The notes under the pieces were generated by a model. It was not told the DNA's origin. It was given only the letters and a program-made list of their open reading frames with translations, and did not search any database. From Bacteroides sp. Marseille-P3684 (lineage in GTDB: Bacteria; Bacteroidota; Bacteroidia; Bacteroidales; Bacteroidaceae), in assembly GCF_900291465.1 (NCBI RefSeq), contig NZ_LT985808.1, positions 1,189,870 through 1,253,869 on the forward strand: 64,000 bases of DNA, written 5' to 3'. Made by a program: the position numbers and the translations under genes. This document shows positions 1 through 9,143 of this stretch, piece after piece. The first letter of the stretch is position 1. Each line of letters opens with the position of its first letter.

Positions 1-96
1 ACGTTATGGTTTTAGGATGTTGAGATTTTGTGGTGAGAGCCAGGGAAGGGAAGAGGGTTATTAGAATGGCGTTTGAATGGGATTTGAACAAAGAAA

Positions 97-145
97 ATCC
101 TCCTTGCAGGAGGGGACACTCGTCTGCAAGGAGGATATTCTTTTT
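97..145. terminator. Intrinsic terminator, likely bidirectional
   Basis: A perfect 13-bp inverted repeat (ATCCTCCTTGCAG at 97-109 and its complement at 124-136) encloses a 14-nt loop. It is followed by ATTCTTTTT on the plus strand and by a T-rich run on the minus strand. It can end a plus-strand gene lying left of the window and the minus-strand remnant at 163-255. Confidence 0.8.
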
Positions 146-162
146 AGAAGGAAACAAGCAGT

Positions 163-255
163 TTACCGCTCGCGATAAAGCACGTCGCGAATCTTGCCGA
201 ATCCTGTATATTCGCTGAGCAATGTCAGTGTGCCGGTAGTCTGGTTGAACTTGTT
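163..255 (-). pseudogene. C-terminal remnant of an unknown protein
   Basis: Directly after the stop codon of the outer-membrane protein gene, the same minus-strand frame stays open for 30 codons with a protein-like composition (NKFNQTTGTLTLLSEYTGFG at its start) and ends with TAA at 163-165, just before a terminator. There is no start codon or ribosome binding site. It reads like the tail of a small secreted Bacteroidetes protein whose 5' part was deleted, and the family is uncertain. Chance open frame is the alternative. Confidence 0.4.
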
Positions 256-927
256 TTACCAAACATACCCCACAGACAGGCTGAAGGCGCTGCTTTTCAG
301 GTTATATTGGGGTTGCAGACTCTTCAAGCCATGCGTGTAGCTTGCAGATACCGAATAATGTCGGGCAAAACGGAAGTCAATCCCGCATTCTGCACCATAG
401 TCCCAACGTTTGAAAGCGTCTATATGATGGTAATCCTGGTCATAATCCGTTGTCGAATGCCATTTTTGGGACAAACCGTCAGCAGATACGACATCTCCCT
501 TGAGTGATGCGACTGCATATCTTCCGAACAGGCCGATGGAGGGTATGATTGAGAAGTTATGCCCCATGTTGAGTTCATATCCGACCTTAATGGGGAGTTC
601 AAAAGAAAGTGTTTGGGTATTCACTTCCTTGAACTCCGTAATTTGTGCCGATGTCGCTCCCACGTACGGACTCATTACGGAGAATTTTCCACCATATTGC
701 GAGAGGTTGAGTCCGGAAAGGAGCAGCAGATGTGAAGTCAGACGGTAGAATATGTCACCTCCTATCTCTGCTCCCGCTTTTGCCGACTCATCATAGATGC
801 GGTAAGCATCTCCACCCTGATAGCCGGAAACATTCATACCCACATGAACTCCATAGTTGAATCGCTGACCGAATGTTGCAACTACGGAAGTAAGTAGTAA
901 AACGAACAACAGAATACGCTTTTTCAT
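256..927 (-). CDS. Outer-membrane beta-barrel protein (OMP_b-brl type)
   Basis: A 223-residue protein with an N-terminal signal peptide (MKKRILLFVLLLTSVVATFG, cleavage near residue 20) followed by alternating hydrophobic/polar beta strands and Gly/aromatic motifs such as NYGVHVGMNVSG. The last residue is Trp (SVGYVW), the aromatic C-terminus usual for barrels folded by the Bam machinery. It resembles the PorT/OMP_b-brl_2 family of small eight-stranded barrels. Ligand and role are unknown. It is a single gene, and its 3' side runs into a decayed remnant and a terminator. Confidence 0.75.
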   Translation of the reverse strand: MKKRILLFVLLLTSVVATFGQRFNYGVHVGMNVSGYQGGDAYRIYDESAKAGAEIGGDIFYRLTSHLLLLSGLNLSQYGGKFSVMSPYVGATSAQITEFKEVNTQTLSFELPIKVGYELNMGHNFSIIPSIGLFGRYAVASLKGDVVSADGLSQKWHSTTDYDQDYHHIDAFKRWDYGAECGIDFRFARHYSVSASYTHGLKSLQPQYNLKSSAFSLSVGYVW

Positions 928-1098
928 ACTTGATACTATTTTTGTTTAAATCACTGTCCTTAAGACGCCGTCTCCCCCGGAAACCCTTACTCAAGAAGGA
1001 GGAAAAATGAGCTGAAGAAGAATTTTCTACTTTTTCCTGATAAGGAGTAGGAGTTTTTGGGCTCTTTTTCGTCATACTAATAAAACCTGGAAGCGCAA

Positions 1099-1403
1099 AT
1101 GTTTAAAACATCCGAATTAGAGGAGTTGTTCAAGGAGAATTACGATGCGTTGTGTATGTTTTCAATGCATTATGTGGAAGGCTTTGAGGCTGCGGAGGAC
1201 ATTGTCATGGACAGCTTTTCGAAGTTGTATGAGAAGGTGTCTGCCGGAGAAAAGATAGTATCCCCCAAGCTGTATCTTTATCAGATGACCAAGAATGCCA
1301 GTATAGACTACGTCCGCAAAAAGTTGAATTTGAGTCCTATAGTTTGGAGAGTGCCGTCCGGATGCTTGAAGCCACGTTGGATGTCATAATAAGCAAGGAA
1401 TGA
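1099..1403 (+). pseudogene. Decayed ECF RNA polymerase sigma factor
   Basis: The first 78 codons encode a typical sigma-70 region 2 of the Bacteroidetes ECF type: ELEELFKENYDALCMFSMHY, then AAEDIVMDSFSKLYEK and KLYLYQMTKNASIDYVRKK. Around 1332 the frame shifts: the original frame ends at 1389, while the -1 frame continues with ESYSLESAVRMLEATLDVII and stops at 1401-1403. Even with the frame restored the protein is only about 100 residues, so region 4 (promoter -35 recognition) is missing through a deletion. The stop overlaps the next start as ATGA, preserving a former operon junction. It is very unlikely to function as a sigma factor. Confidence 0.75.
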
Positions 1404-1564
1404 AAAAGGGGATGTTCGCTGTTCTGTTTTTATGCATGGCATTGGCGGCATCGGCTCAGAAGTCTACCATCCATGATGTGTTGTTGCAGATTCAGAGAGC
1501 GTACAAGGTACATTTCGCTAGTCCTCACGACGCAAACAGGCAAACGGTCCTTGACGTGCAGTAA
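1400..1564 (+). pseudogene. N-terminal remnant of an STN-domain (SusC/TonB-receptor-like) protein
   Basis: A 54-codon reading frame starts with a signal peptide (MKKGMFAVLFLCMALAASAQ) followed by STIHDVLLQIQRAYKVHF, which matches the start of an STN domain as found at the N-terminus of TonB-dependent receptors regulated by ECF sigma/FecR pairs. It stops after VLDVQ, where the family would continue for hundreds of residues. The ATGA overlap with the sigma remnant shows translational coupling in the ancestor. Weak coding-like sequence continues in another frame to about 1650 and then the intergenic element begins. Confidence 0.6.
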
Positions 1565-1654
1565 TATCAAAACAGAGTTTTCGCTGTCCGTGGAGGTTGG
1601 GGATGTGTGGCGGGATATCATTTGGCTGTCAGGTGAAGCTTGGAGTCTTTGGGA

Positions 1655-2260
1655 TTTTGACATTCTGTCATTCCTCGACAAAGTGTCAAACGAAGCCTCT
1701 CTATTTTGCCTTCAAACGGAGCGGAGGACGAGTCGGTGGATTTTTTTGCATTCTCAGGCGATTCGCAAAATACATCTTGCTGCCGTATGTACTCATGCCA
1801 TCTCATAACGGAAGGAAATGCGTCTGGATGAAACCATAAAGCAACAGAACCGGGGAGCACGCTGTGCATTCTCATACCTTCCGTTTTTACGCCTCCGGGA
1901 ACAAACCAGGAGTGAATGACTCTGAATTTGTGTTTCGAAAGTGTAAAACAAGTGTTTTGTCTTCCGAAGATTTGACATCGACGGATGAAACAATATTGTT
2001 TGACGCACCAAACACAAGTGTTTCACTTCCCAAACAATATTGTTTGACGAGTGAAACAATATTGTTTCACAGTATAATTATTCGTTTTTGCCCCGGATTT
2101 GGAATAAGTATGCACACACTTCCGTATGAATATTCCTAAAATAATCTACTTTGCGCGATTTCTTCAAAGTATGCGTTAGCCGGGAACGGTGTTTTGCCTT
2201 GTTTTGTCAAGTAGAACCCTTGTTTTGCTGGCATTGTGTCATTCCGTGCGGTCTTTCCGG
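1655..2260 (+). repeat. Intergenic element, copy 1 (22-bp unit family)
   Basis: This gene-free stretch is one of four related elements in the window. In order it holds GACAAAGTGTCAAACGAA near 1678, a left arm (GAAGCCTCTCTATTTTGCC), a right arm with GCATTCTCAGGCGATTCGC near 1751-1772, a spacer of about 170-190 bp, the 22-bp unit array, the box TATTCCTAAAATAATC near 2131 and the box GCGTTAGCCGGGAACGG near 2174. Similarity to copy 4 (52930-53500) runs almost end to end, and its right arm and left arm match copy 3 best. It lies just downstream of the decayed plus-strand STN gene, in the same orientation. Boundaries are approximate. Confidence 0.75.
1944..2067. repeat. 22-bp periodic palindrome array of copy 1
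   Basis: Palindromic cores start at 1988, 2010, 2032 and 2054, exactly 22 bp apart. Three are the perfect palindrome AAACAATATTGTTT and one is AAACACAAGTGTTT. A further core (TAAAACAAGTGTTT) at 1944 is two periods upstream with a degenerate unit between. Spacing of two helical turns puts all cores on one DNA face, which would suit cooperative protein binding. No protein is known to me for it. Confidence 0.85.
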
Positions 2261-2375
2261 TGAGTGGAATCTGTGGACGGAAGATATGAAAGAATCTGAC
2301 AGAAGAATGGGAAGGAATGTTGGTTTTCTGCGGAATATTTTGTTACTTGCGTGCCAAAGATAATCAGGAAACAGC

Positions 2376-3491
2376 ATGAAAAACGTACTTTGCTTTTTAC
2401 TTGCCGGGGCAGGGCTGATGGCCTGTCAGTCGGCGGATGAGTTTATTGTGTCGGGAGAGTTCCCGGAGCCCTTTTCCGGGTCGGTTTATCTGACGTATGT
2501 GCAGCCGGACAGCGGATTAGTGAAGCTGGATTCGGTGGCACTGGAGGGGGATACGGAGTTCCGTTTCAAGCGTCGGCTGGACAACCCCGACACGTACCGG
2601 ATTGTGACTGCTCCCGGGAAATATGACGGGGAGTTCATAGCCGAAGGCGGAAGCCAGTTCCGATTGAGCTTTGGCAATGAGCTGCATGAAGTGTCGGTGG
2701 AGGTGCAGAAAGGGGGCAAGGAGCAGCAGCTCTATGCTGACTATGCCATGAGCCTTGGAGACTTGTGTGAGCGGGAGCTCCAGCTCAACCGGGCGTACAG
2801 CGAGGCTTCGGAACAGGGTCCGAAGGGCATCTCGAAGCTCGACTCGCTGCAACAGCTGTTGAGCGCCGTGTTCACGGAGCGTGAGCAGGCGACGCGGGAG
2901 TTCATCCTGCAGCACCCGACGACGTATGTGGCTTGCCGACTTGCCGGCGAGCTGCTGATATACACCTATCCCGAACTGGAGGAAATCTACAGCCGGATAG
3001 ACACGGTCACATTTGCCCGGACGCGCAGCTTCCGGGACTTCTACGGGAAATATGCGGACGCCCGCTCGCGTTGGTTGGTCGGACGCCCGGCTCCTGAGTT
3101 TGTGACCCGTACGCTTGACGGACGGGAGGTGAAGCTCTCCGATATGCGGGGCAAGTATGTGCTGCTGGACTTCTGGGCAAGCTGGTGCCGTCCGTGTCGC
3201 AAGCGTGCGGCTGAGCTAAAGGCGGTCTACGACCAGTTGCAGGCACGCGGCATCACCGTCTGTGGTGTGAGCATGGACCAGGACCGCACGCAGTGGAAGA
3301 CTGCCACGCAGGAGGATGGCATCGTGTGGACCAACACGGGCGAGGGGCTTCCCTTCCGCGATAATGCCATTGCTGCCGCCTACAAGGTGGAACAGCTGCC
3401 GACGATGTTCCTTGTCGACCCGGAGGGTGTCATCGTGAAGCAGAACCCGGAAGTTGCTGAACTGCTGGCCATGCCTGTGGTGAAGGAATAA
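2376..3491 (+). CDS. TlpA-like thiol-disulfide oxidoreductase lipoprotein (DUF4369 + AhpC/TSA)
   Basis: A 371-residue lipoprotein. A short signal peptide ends in LMAC (Cys17 lipidation), a DUF4369-like beta domain follows to about residue 110, then a helical linker, and a thioredoxin-fold domain from about residue 235. That domain holds the redox motif WCRPC (Cys271, Cys274) and a cis-Pro segment (EQLPTMFLVDPEG). Family members reduce or isomerise disulfides of envelope proteins at the periplasmic side. The gene stands alone between repeat copy 1 and a strong terminator. Compare the paralogue-like gene at 23971, which has lost its cysteines. Confidence 0.85.
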   Translation: MKNVLCFLLAGAGLMACQSADEFIVSGEFPEPFSGSVYLTYVQPDSGLVKLDSVALEGDTEFRFKRRLDNPDTYRIVTAPGKYDGEFIAEGGSQFRLSFGNELHEVSVEVQKGGKEQQLYADYAMSLGDLCERELQLNRAYSEASEQGPKGISKLDSLQQLLSAVFTEREQATREFILQHPTTYVACRLAGELLIYTYPELEEIYSRIDTVTFARTRSFRDFYGKYADARSRWLVGRPAPEFVTRTLDGREVKLSDMRGKYVLLDFWASWCRPCRKRAAELKAVYDQLQARGITVCGVSMDQDRTQWKTATQEDGIVWTNTGEGLPFRDNAIAAAYKVEQLPTMFLVDPEGVIVKQNPEVAELLAMPVVKE

Positions 3492-3503
3492 GGGGAGAAC
3501 CTG

Positions 3504-3556
3504 CAAAGACGCCGGGACACGGGGGAGTAGTTCCCTTCCGTGTCCCGGCGTCTTTG
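3504..3556. terminator. Bidirectional terminator between convergent genes
   Basis: A perfect 19-bp inverted repeat (CAAAGACGCCGGGACACGG at 3504-3522 and its complement at 3538-3556) with a 15-nt loop lies between the convergent TlpA-like gene and the TolC-type gene. Confidence 0.85.
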
Positions 3557-3581
3557 TGTCTGTATGGGTGTGCTGCGTGCC

Positions 3582-4901
3582 TTACTTCAGGTATTCGAGA
3601 ATCTTCCCGCTAATCTGGAGCAGGGAGATTTCGCACACCTTGATGTCGTACTGTACGGAGAGGATGCGCTCCTCGGCATCGAGCAGACTCTGCTGGGCTT
3701 CGCGCACCTCAATGCCCGAGAGGTCACCTTCCATGTAACGGGTGATGGCGATGTCGTGGTTGTCGCGGGCGGTGATGAGGTTCTGACGTTCTAGGTTGAG
3801 CAGGTTGAGGTTGTTCTGGTACGCCTGCCACATGTTCATCAGGTCGGCACGGAGGCTCTGCTCCAGTTGCTGGCGTGCCAGTTGGGAGTTCTCGATTTCC
3901 AGGCGTGCATTGCGGAACTCACGTCGCCGGTTGCCGTCGAAGAGGTTGAACCCGAGAGTCAGTCCGGCGTTGAAGCCCAGGTTGCCGCTCTTGCGTGTGG
4001 GCGACGAGGAGTCGTACTTGTTGAACGTATAGCCGTAGCCGGTGTTCAGGCGCAGGTACGGATAGTCGCGCGAGCGCACCTTCTTGTAGTCCAGCTGGGC
4101 GATGTTGACGTTCTGGTTGGCCTGGAGCAGGGAGGCGTTGGTTGCCAGCGTCGCTTCCCACAGCTCGTCGAAGTGGAGGTTGGCGTTGATGTCGATGAGC
4201 GAGTCGCGGATGATGAAGAACTCGTCGACGTCCGGCACCGCCATCAGTTCGTTGAGGCGGATGCGCGAGGTGTGCAGGGTCTCCTGTTGCTTGATGTACT
4301 GGGCGCTGTCGGCGTTGAAGTCGACGAGTGCCTGCTGGTAGTCGAGTCGGGAGCCGCTGCCCACTATGTGGCGTGTCTCGGCGACACGTACACGCTCCTT
4401 GGAGAGCGACACGGCATAGAGGAAGTTCTTCAGGCGGATTTTCTGCTGGATGAAGTTGTAGTACTCCGACGCGATGTTCGCCACCATGTCTTCGATGGCG
4501 ATGCGCGTGTTCGTTTCACCCTGACGCTTGAGTTCACGCAGACGCTTGTAGTCGGCAGTCATGCTGAAGCCGTCGAAGAGGGTCCAGTTGAGGTTCAGCC
4601 CCACGTCGGCGCTCTGGTTGAACGTCGAGGGGTCCTTGGTCGTGGTGCCTGTGGCACGGTCGGTGGTGCTGCTCTTGTCGGCATTGCCCACGTATCCGGC
4701 CGAGAAGTCGAGTGTAGGCAGCAGTCCGGCGTTCGCCCAGGTGGCGTTGTTGTCGCTTATTTGTTCGTTGTTGTGGGCGATGCGCAGGTCATAGTTGTTT
4801 TGCAGTCCCAGTTCCAGGCAGTAGCGCAGGTTGTAGAACTTCTGCGCCTGTACGCCGGTGAGCAGGCACAGTGCTAGGAGGAAAAGGCAGGTACGTTTCA
4901 T
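3582..4901 (-). CDS. TolC-family outer-membrane efflux channel
   Basis: A 439-residue protein with a signal peptide (MKRTCLFLLALCLLTGVQAQ) and two OEP repeats of long coiled-coil helices and short strands. Examples are YYNFIQQKIRLKNFLYAVSL in repeat one and NLLNLERQNLITARDNHDIA in repeat two. It forms the outer-membrane duct of the tripartite pump encoded with it. Its ATG overlaps the RND stop codon as ATGA (4898-4901), so it is translated with the pump gene. It is the last gene of the operon and ends at the strong hairpin at 3504-3556. Confidence 0.92.
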   Translation of the reverse strand: MKRTCLFLLALCLLTGVQAQKFYNLRYCLELGLQNNYDLRIAHNNEQISDNNATWANAGLLPTLDFSAGYVGNADKSSTTDRATGTTTKDPSTFNQSADVGLNLNWTLFDGFSMTADYKRLRELKRQGETNTRIAIEDMVANIASEYYNFIQQKIRLKNFLYAVSLSKERVRVAETRHIVGSGSRLDYQQALVDFNADSAQYIKQQETLHTSRIRLNELMAVPDVDEFFIIRDSLIDINANLHFDELWEATLATNASLLQANQNVNIAQLDYKKVRSRDYPYLRLNTGYGYTFNKYDSSSPTRKSGNLGFNAGLTLGFNLFDGNRRREFRNARLEIENSQLARQQLEQSLRADLMNMWQAYQNNLNLLNLERQNLITARDNHDIAITRYMEGDLSGIEVREAQQSLLDAEERILSVQYDIKVCEISLLQISGKILEYLK

Positions 4902-7900
4902 GCTTTCAGTTGTTGTTTGATGCGGTTGGTTGACACATAGCTATACACGGCAGGCACGATGTACATGGTCAGGAAGGTCGACACGAGCATGCCTCCCACC
5001 ACGGTGATACCCATGGCGATGCGCTGGTTGCAGCCTTCACCCGATGCAAAAGCCATCGGAATCAGACCCAGGATGGTTGCCGCGCTGGTCATGAGGATGG
5101 GACGCAGACGCTGGAGCGAGGCGTCGTGGATGGCCTGCATCTTGTCTTCTCCCGCTGCCTGCTTCTGGTTGGCGAACTCCACGATGAGGATACCGTTCTT
5201 CGCCACCAGTCCGATGAGCATGATGATGCCGATTTGGCTGAACACGTTCATCGTGATGTCGTTGAAGTACATGAAGATGAGTGCTCCCGTGATGGCGAGC
5301 GGCACGGTAATCATGATGACGAGCGGGTCCTTGAAGCTCTCGAACTGTGCTGCCAGGATGAGGTAGATGAGCACGATGGCGAGCAGGAAGGCGAACATCA
5401 GGCTCGATGCACTCTCGCTGTATTCCTTCGATTCTCCCGAGAGGGCCGTGCGGAAGGTGTCGTCGAGCGTCTCTTTGGCAATCTTGTCCATCTCTTCCAG
5501 TCCTTCGCCGATGGTCTTCCCTTCAGCCAGTCCGGCAGAGATGGTGGCGGACACGAAGCGGTTGTAGCGGTAGAGCTTCGGCGGGGCGATGCCGTTCTCC
5601 AGCTCGATGATGTTGTCGAGCTGCACCATGTCTCCGTTGTCGCTGCGGACGTAGATGGCTTTCAGGTCGGCGGGCTTGTTGCGTTGCTGACGGTTGATTT
5701 CGCCAAGGATTTCATACTGCTTCCCGTTCATGTAGAAGTATCCCATGCGCTGGCCGCTGAGTCCGTATTGCAGTGTCTGAGCAATGTTGCGGGTGCTCAC
5801 GCCCATGATGCTCGCCTTGTCGCGGTTGATGTTGACGCGCGCCTCGGGCTTGCTGAACTTCAGGTCGACGTCCGCCATCTGGAAGGTTGGGTTGCTGTAG
5901 ACTTTCGCCATGAATTCGGGCAGTACCTTTTCCAGCTTCTCCAGGTTGGTCGCCTGCAGGACGTACTGGATGGGCATGCCGCCTCGCCGTCCACCGAACG
6001 AGGAGTTCTGCTGTACGAAGGAGCGTCCCATGGTCTTCTTGCTGACGGCACGGGAGAGCTTCTCTGCCATCTCCATCTGGGTATAGTCACGCTCCTGCAT
6101 GTCCTTCAGGGTGATTTGCACGCTGCCGCTTCCGCTCGATACACGTGCCGTCACGTACTCGGCATCGGGGACGAGCGAGTCGACGAGCTGGTTGATGTCC
6201 TCCGTGTAGTCGCGGATGAACTCATAGGTGATGCCCTCGGCACCGCGTGTGTTGATGTTGATTTGCGAACGGTCTTCCAGCGGAGCCATCTCGGCAGGGA
6301 TGGTGTTCCACAGGACATAGATGATGCCCAGGGCTGCCGCGATGATGGGGAAGGCAATCCACCGCCGGCGGAGCAGTGCCTTCAGCGAACGGCTGTAGAG
6401 GTTGTTCATGCCCGTGAAGAAAGGCTCGGTCTTGCGGTAGAACCAGTTCTTCTTCTCCTGACGCTTGAGCAACTTGGTCGACAGCATCGGCGTGACGGTC
6501 AGTGCCGCAAAGGCAGAGATGAGCACGCTGCCCGACACCACGAAGCTGAACTCCCGGAAGAGTCGTCCGGTGGTTCCCTCCATGAAGACGATGGGGAAGA
6601 ACACGGCGACCAGTGTGATGGTGGTCGAGATGACCGCAAAGAAGATTTCCTTGGAACCCTCGATACCCGCCTCCAGCGGGGCCATGCCCTGTTCGATGCG
6701 GATGTAGATGTTCTCCGTCATTACGATGGCATCGTCGACCACCAGACCGACGGCAAGCACGATGGCAAGCATCGAGAGCACGTTGATGGAGAAGCCCGCG
6801 ACGTACATCACGAAGAAGGCGCCCACGAGCGAGACGGGAATCACGATGCAGGGAATCAGCGTCACGCGCCAGTCGCGCAGGAAGAGGAAGATGATGACAA
6901 TCACGAGTACGAAGGCCTCATAGACCGTGCTCTTCACCTCGTTAATGGAGGCGCGGATGAAGCGCGTGTTGTCGAAACCGTAGTTGTACTTGATGTCTTC
7001 GGGCAGGTCCTTCTGCATGGTCTGCATGCGCTGGTAGACGGCGTCGGCGATGTCGATGTGGTTGGCACCCGGTTGCGGGATGACGACCACGCCGACCATG
7101 GGTACGCCGTTCATCTTCATGTAGCTCTTCTGGTCGGCAGGACCCAGCTCGGCACGTCCGATGTCGCTGAAGCGGACAATCTGGTTGTTCTCTTCTTTCA
7201 GGATCAGGTTGTTGAACTCATCGGCGGTGTGCATGAGTCCCATGGTCCGGATGGTCAGCTCGGTCGTGTTTCCCTCGATACTTCCGGAGGGCAGCTCGAC
7301 GTTCTCCTGGTCGACGGCAGCCTTTACGTCGGAAGGGGTGATGCCGTAGCCTGCCATCTTCACCGGGTCGAGCCAGAGGCGCATGGAGTAGCGTTTCTCA
7401 CCCCAGATGCTCACGCTGCTGACGTCGGGGATGGTCTGCAACTGCTCCTTCACTGTCAGGTCGGCAATCTCGCTCAGCTCCAGCAACGACCGCTTGTCAC
7501 TCTGGAGGGCGACCATCAGGATGGGCTGTGCGTCGGCGTCCGCCTTCGACACCGTCGGAGGGTCACAGTCGTCGGGCAGGTAACGTTGGGCACGAGAAAC
7601 CTTGTCGCGCACGTCGTTGGCAGCCGTCTCCAGGTCAACGGACAATTCAAATTCGATGGTGATGCGGCTCTGTCCCTGCTGGCTCACGCTCGACAATGAG
7701 CGGATGCCGGGGATACCGTTGATGTTCTGCTCCAGCGGTTCGGTGATCTGGTTCTCGATGACGTCGGCGTTTGCACCGGCATAAGAACAGCTCACGGAGA
7801 TGATGGGGTTGTCCACCGACGGATATTCACGCACGCCCAGGTAGGTGTAGCCGATCAGACCAAACAGGATGATGATGATGGTGAGCACCGTCGCCAGCAC

Positions 7901-7933
7901 CGGACGGCGGATACTTAGTTCGGATATGTTCAT
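4898..7933 (-). CDS. RND-family inner-membrane efflux transporter (AcrB/HAE1-like)
   Basis: A 1011-residue protein with the full RND layout. There is an N-terminal membrane helix (MNISELSIRRPVLATVLTII), the porter domains, a first block of membrane helices with LSMLAIVLAVGLVVDDAIVM (the Asp pair of the proton relay), the conserved FFPIVFMEGTTGRLFREF segment, a second periplasmic loop and a second helix block (IGIIMLIGLVAKNGILIVEF). It drives proton-coupled export of lipophilic compounds through the partner adaptor and TolC channel. Substrates cannot be told from sequence. It is the middle gene of the operon, 12 nt after the adaptor gene. Confidence 0.95.
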   Translation of the reverse strand: MNISELSIRRPVLATVLTIIIILFGLIGYTYLGVREYPSVDNPIISVSCSYAGANADVIENQITEPLEQNINGIPGIRSLSSVSQQGQSRITIEFELSVDLETAANDVRDKVSRAQRYLPDDCDPPTVSKADADAQPILMVALQSDKRSLLELSEIADLTVKEQLQTIPDVSSVSIWGEKRYSMRLWLDPVKMAGYGITPSDVKAAVDQENVELPSGSIEGNTTELTIRTMGLMHTADEFNNLILKEENNQIVRFSDIGRAELGPADQKSYMKMNGVPMVGVVVIPQPGANHIDIADAVYQRMQTMQKDLPEDIKYNYGFDNTRFIRASINEVKSTVYEAFVLVIVIIFLFLRDWRVTLIPCIVIPVSLVGAFFVMYVAGFSINVLSMLAIVLAVGLVVDDAIVMTENIYIRIEQGMAPLEAGIEGSKEIFFAVISTTITLVAVFFPIVFMEGTTGRLFREFSFVVSGSVLISAFAALTVTPMLSTKLLKRQEKKNWFYRKTEPFFTGMNNLYSRSLKALLRRRWIAFPIIAAALGIIYVLWNTIPAEMAPLEDRSQININTRGAEGITYEFIRDYTEDINQLVDSLVPDAEYVTARVSSGSGSVQITLKDMQERDYTQMEMAEKLSRAVSKKTMGRSFVQQNSSFGGRRGGMPIQYVLQATNLEKLEKVLPEFMAKVYSNPTFQMADVDLKFSKPEARVNINRDKASIMGVSTRNIAQTLQYGLSGQRMGYFYMNGKQYEILGEINRQQRNKPADLKAIYVRSDNGDMVQLDNIIELENGIAPPKLYRYNRFVSATISAGLAEGKTIGEGLEEMDKIAKETLDDTFRTALSGESKEYSESASSLMFAFLLAIVLIYLILAAQFESFKDPLVIMITVPLAITGALIFMYFNDITMNVFSQIGIIMLIGLVAKNGILIVEFANQKQAAGEDKMQAIHDASLQRLRPILMTSAATILGLIPMAFASGEGCNQRIAMGITVVGGMLVSTFLTMYIVPAVYSYVSTNRIKQQLKA

Positions 7934-7945
7934 AGGCGCGGTGTG

Positions 7946-9031
7946 TTAATCGATGTGGTCCAGTGTGACAGGCAGTCCGGTGCGCAGCTGGAGTGTTCCT
8001 GAGGTGATGATGGTGTCGCCCATCTGCAGTCCGCGTACCACTTGCACTTCGGCGTCGGTGCGCAGTCCGGTGGTGATTTCCACGGGTTGGGCCAGTCCGC
8101 TCTTGTAGAGGTAGACCTTGTCCTTGCCCATTTCCGGCACGATGGCTTCGGTCGGGATGGCGATGGCATCCTTGATTTCAGCCTTGTGCAGGTGGATGCT
8201 GGCATAGCGTCCCGGCAGCAGACTGCCGTCATGGTTGGGGTAGATGGCGCGTACGGTGAGCTGGTGCATCTCCTTGTCGAGCGACGATTCCACGGCGTAG
8301 ACCTTTGCCTTATAGGACTGGATATCGTTCTGACCGAAGTTGAAGTTCAGGTTCAGTCCCTTCTTCATGTCACTGGCATAAGCTTCGGGCACGGCAAACT
8401 CGACCTTCAGCGGAGAGGTCTTGGTCAGTTTTGCCACGATGGTGGTGGGGGATGCATACGTTCCCACGCTCACTTGGCGCAGACCGATGATGCCGTCGAA
8501 CGGGGCACGCAGCTCCGTCAGGGCGATTTCCTCTTTGACGATGTTGATTTCGGCATTCAGGGTAGCAAGGTCGGTACGTACCTGTTCGTAGGCTTCCTGG
8601 CTGACGGCGTCACGCTTGAGTAGTGCCTGCTGGCGGTACACCCGGTCCTCGGCGAGCTTCACCTGTGCCTGGAGGCGTTGGAGTTCGGCTTGCAGCTGCC
8701 GGTCGTTTACCTTGGCAAGGATTTGTCCCTTCTTGACGGCGGAGCCTTCCATGAAGTTGATTTCGACAATCTTTCCCGACGTCTCGAAGGAGAGGTCCAC
8801 CTCTTCATCGGGGAGGAGCGTACCGATGACGGTGATTTCGTCGGTCATGGACTCCGGCTTGATAATCTTGCCGTTGACGTTGAGTATCTTTTTGTTGCTA
8901 GCTTGTTGCGCCGGTGAGTTGTCGGCGGCTTCCAGTTCTTCATTGAGCTTCGGACGCTGGGAATAAATGCCCCAGCCGATGAGTCCCAAGCCGATGAATG
9001 TGACAAGTCCCCACTTTATCTTTTTATTCAT
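7946..9031 (-). CDS. RND efflux periplasmic adaptor (membrane fusion protein)
   Basis: A 361-residue adaptor with an N-terminal membrane anchor (KKIKWGLVTFIGLGLIGWGI) and a barrel-sandwich/lipoyl half motif (GKIVEINFMEGSAVKKGQIL). A helical hairpin (LQAQVKLAEDRVYRQQALLK) and the second lipoyl half (LRAPFDGIIGLRQVSVGTYA) follow. It links the inner-membrane pump to the TolC channel. It is the first gene of the three-gene operon. The 273 bp upstream to rsgA hold no gene. Confidence 0.93.
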   Translation of the reverse strand: MNKKIKWGLVTFIGLGLIGWGIYSQRPKLNEELEAADNSPAQQASNKKILNVNGKIIKPESMTDEITVIGTLLPDEEVDLSFETSGKIVEINFMEGSAVKKGQILAKVNDRQLQAELQRLQAQVKLAEDRVYRQQALLKRDAVSQEAYEQVRTDLATLNAEINIVKEEIALTELRAPFDGIIGLRQVSVGTYASPTTIVAKLTKTSPLKVEFAVPEAYASDMKKGLNLNFNFGQNDIQSYKAKVYAVESSLDKEMHQLTVRAIYPNHDGSLLPGRYASIHLHKAEIKDAIAIPTEAIVPEMGKDKVYLYKSGLAQPVEITTGLRTDAEVQVVRGLQMGDTIITSGTLQLRTGLPVTLDHID

Positions 9032-9076
9032 GGCATAATAGTTTGTGTTTGTAATATTCTCAGTTTCGTTCTAAGG

Positions 9077-9143
9077 GTTGAGTGGCGCGTGGAACGGATT
9101 CTCCGGGTAGAGTCCTTCCCCGTCGGGCGTGTAACCACTCAAC
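9077..9143 (-). other. Possible leader hairpin upstream of the efflux operon
   Basis: In the 273-bp gap between rsgA and the adaptor gene, GTTGAGTGG (9077-9085) is complementary to CCACTCAAC (9135-9143). It could form a long-looped hairpin in the efflux mRNA leader. I see no clear -33/-7 promoter here and no ORF. Confidence 0.25.

Noticed and set aside
30..218. Small plus-strand ORF at the window start
   Set aside because: It runs through a terminator hairpin and has no ribosome binding site or protein-like composition.
1944..2067. CRISPR-like appearance of the regularly spaced palindromes
   Set aside because: The period is only 22 bp, the intervening 8 bp are too short for spacers and the palindrome itself is the repeat; no cas gene is near.
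5126..7699. Very long open frame (857 codons) on the plus strand
   Set aside because: It lies exactly antisense to the RND transporter gene, and its composition (His/Asp/Val-rich) is that of a mirror frame in GC-rich coding DNA. The same holds for the long plus-strand frames at 11808-13328 and 13673-15385.
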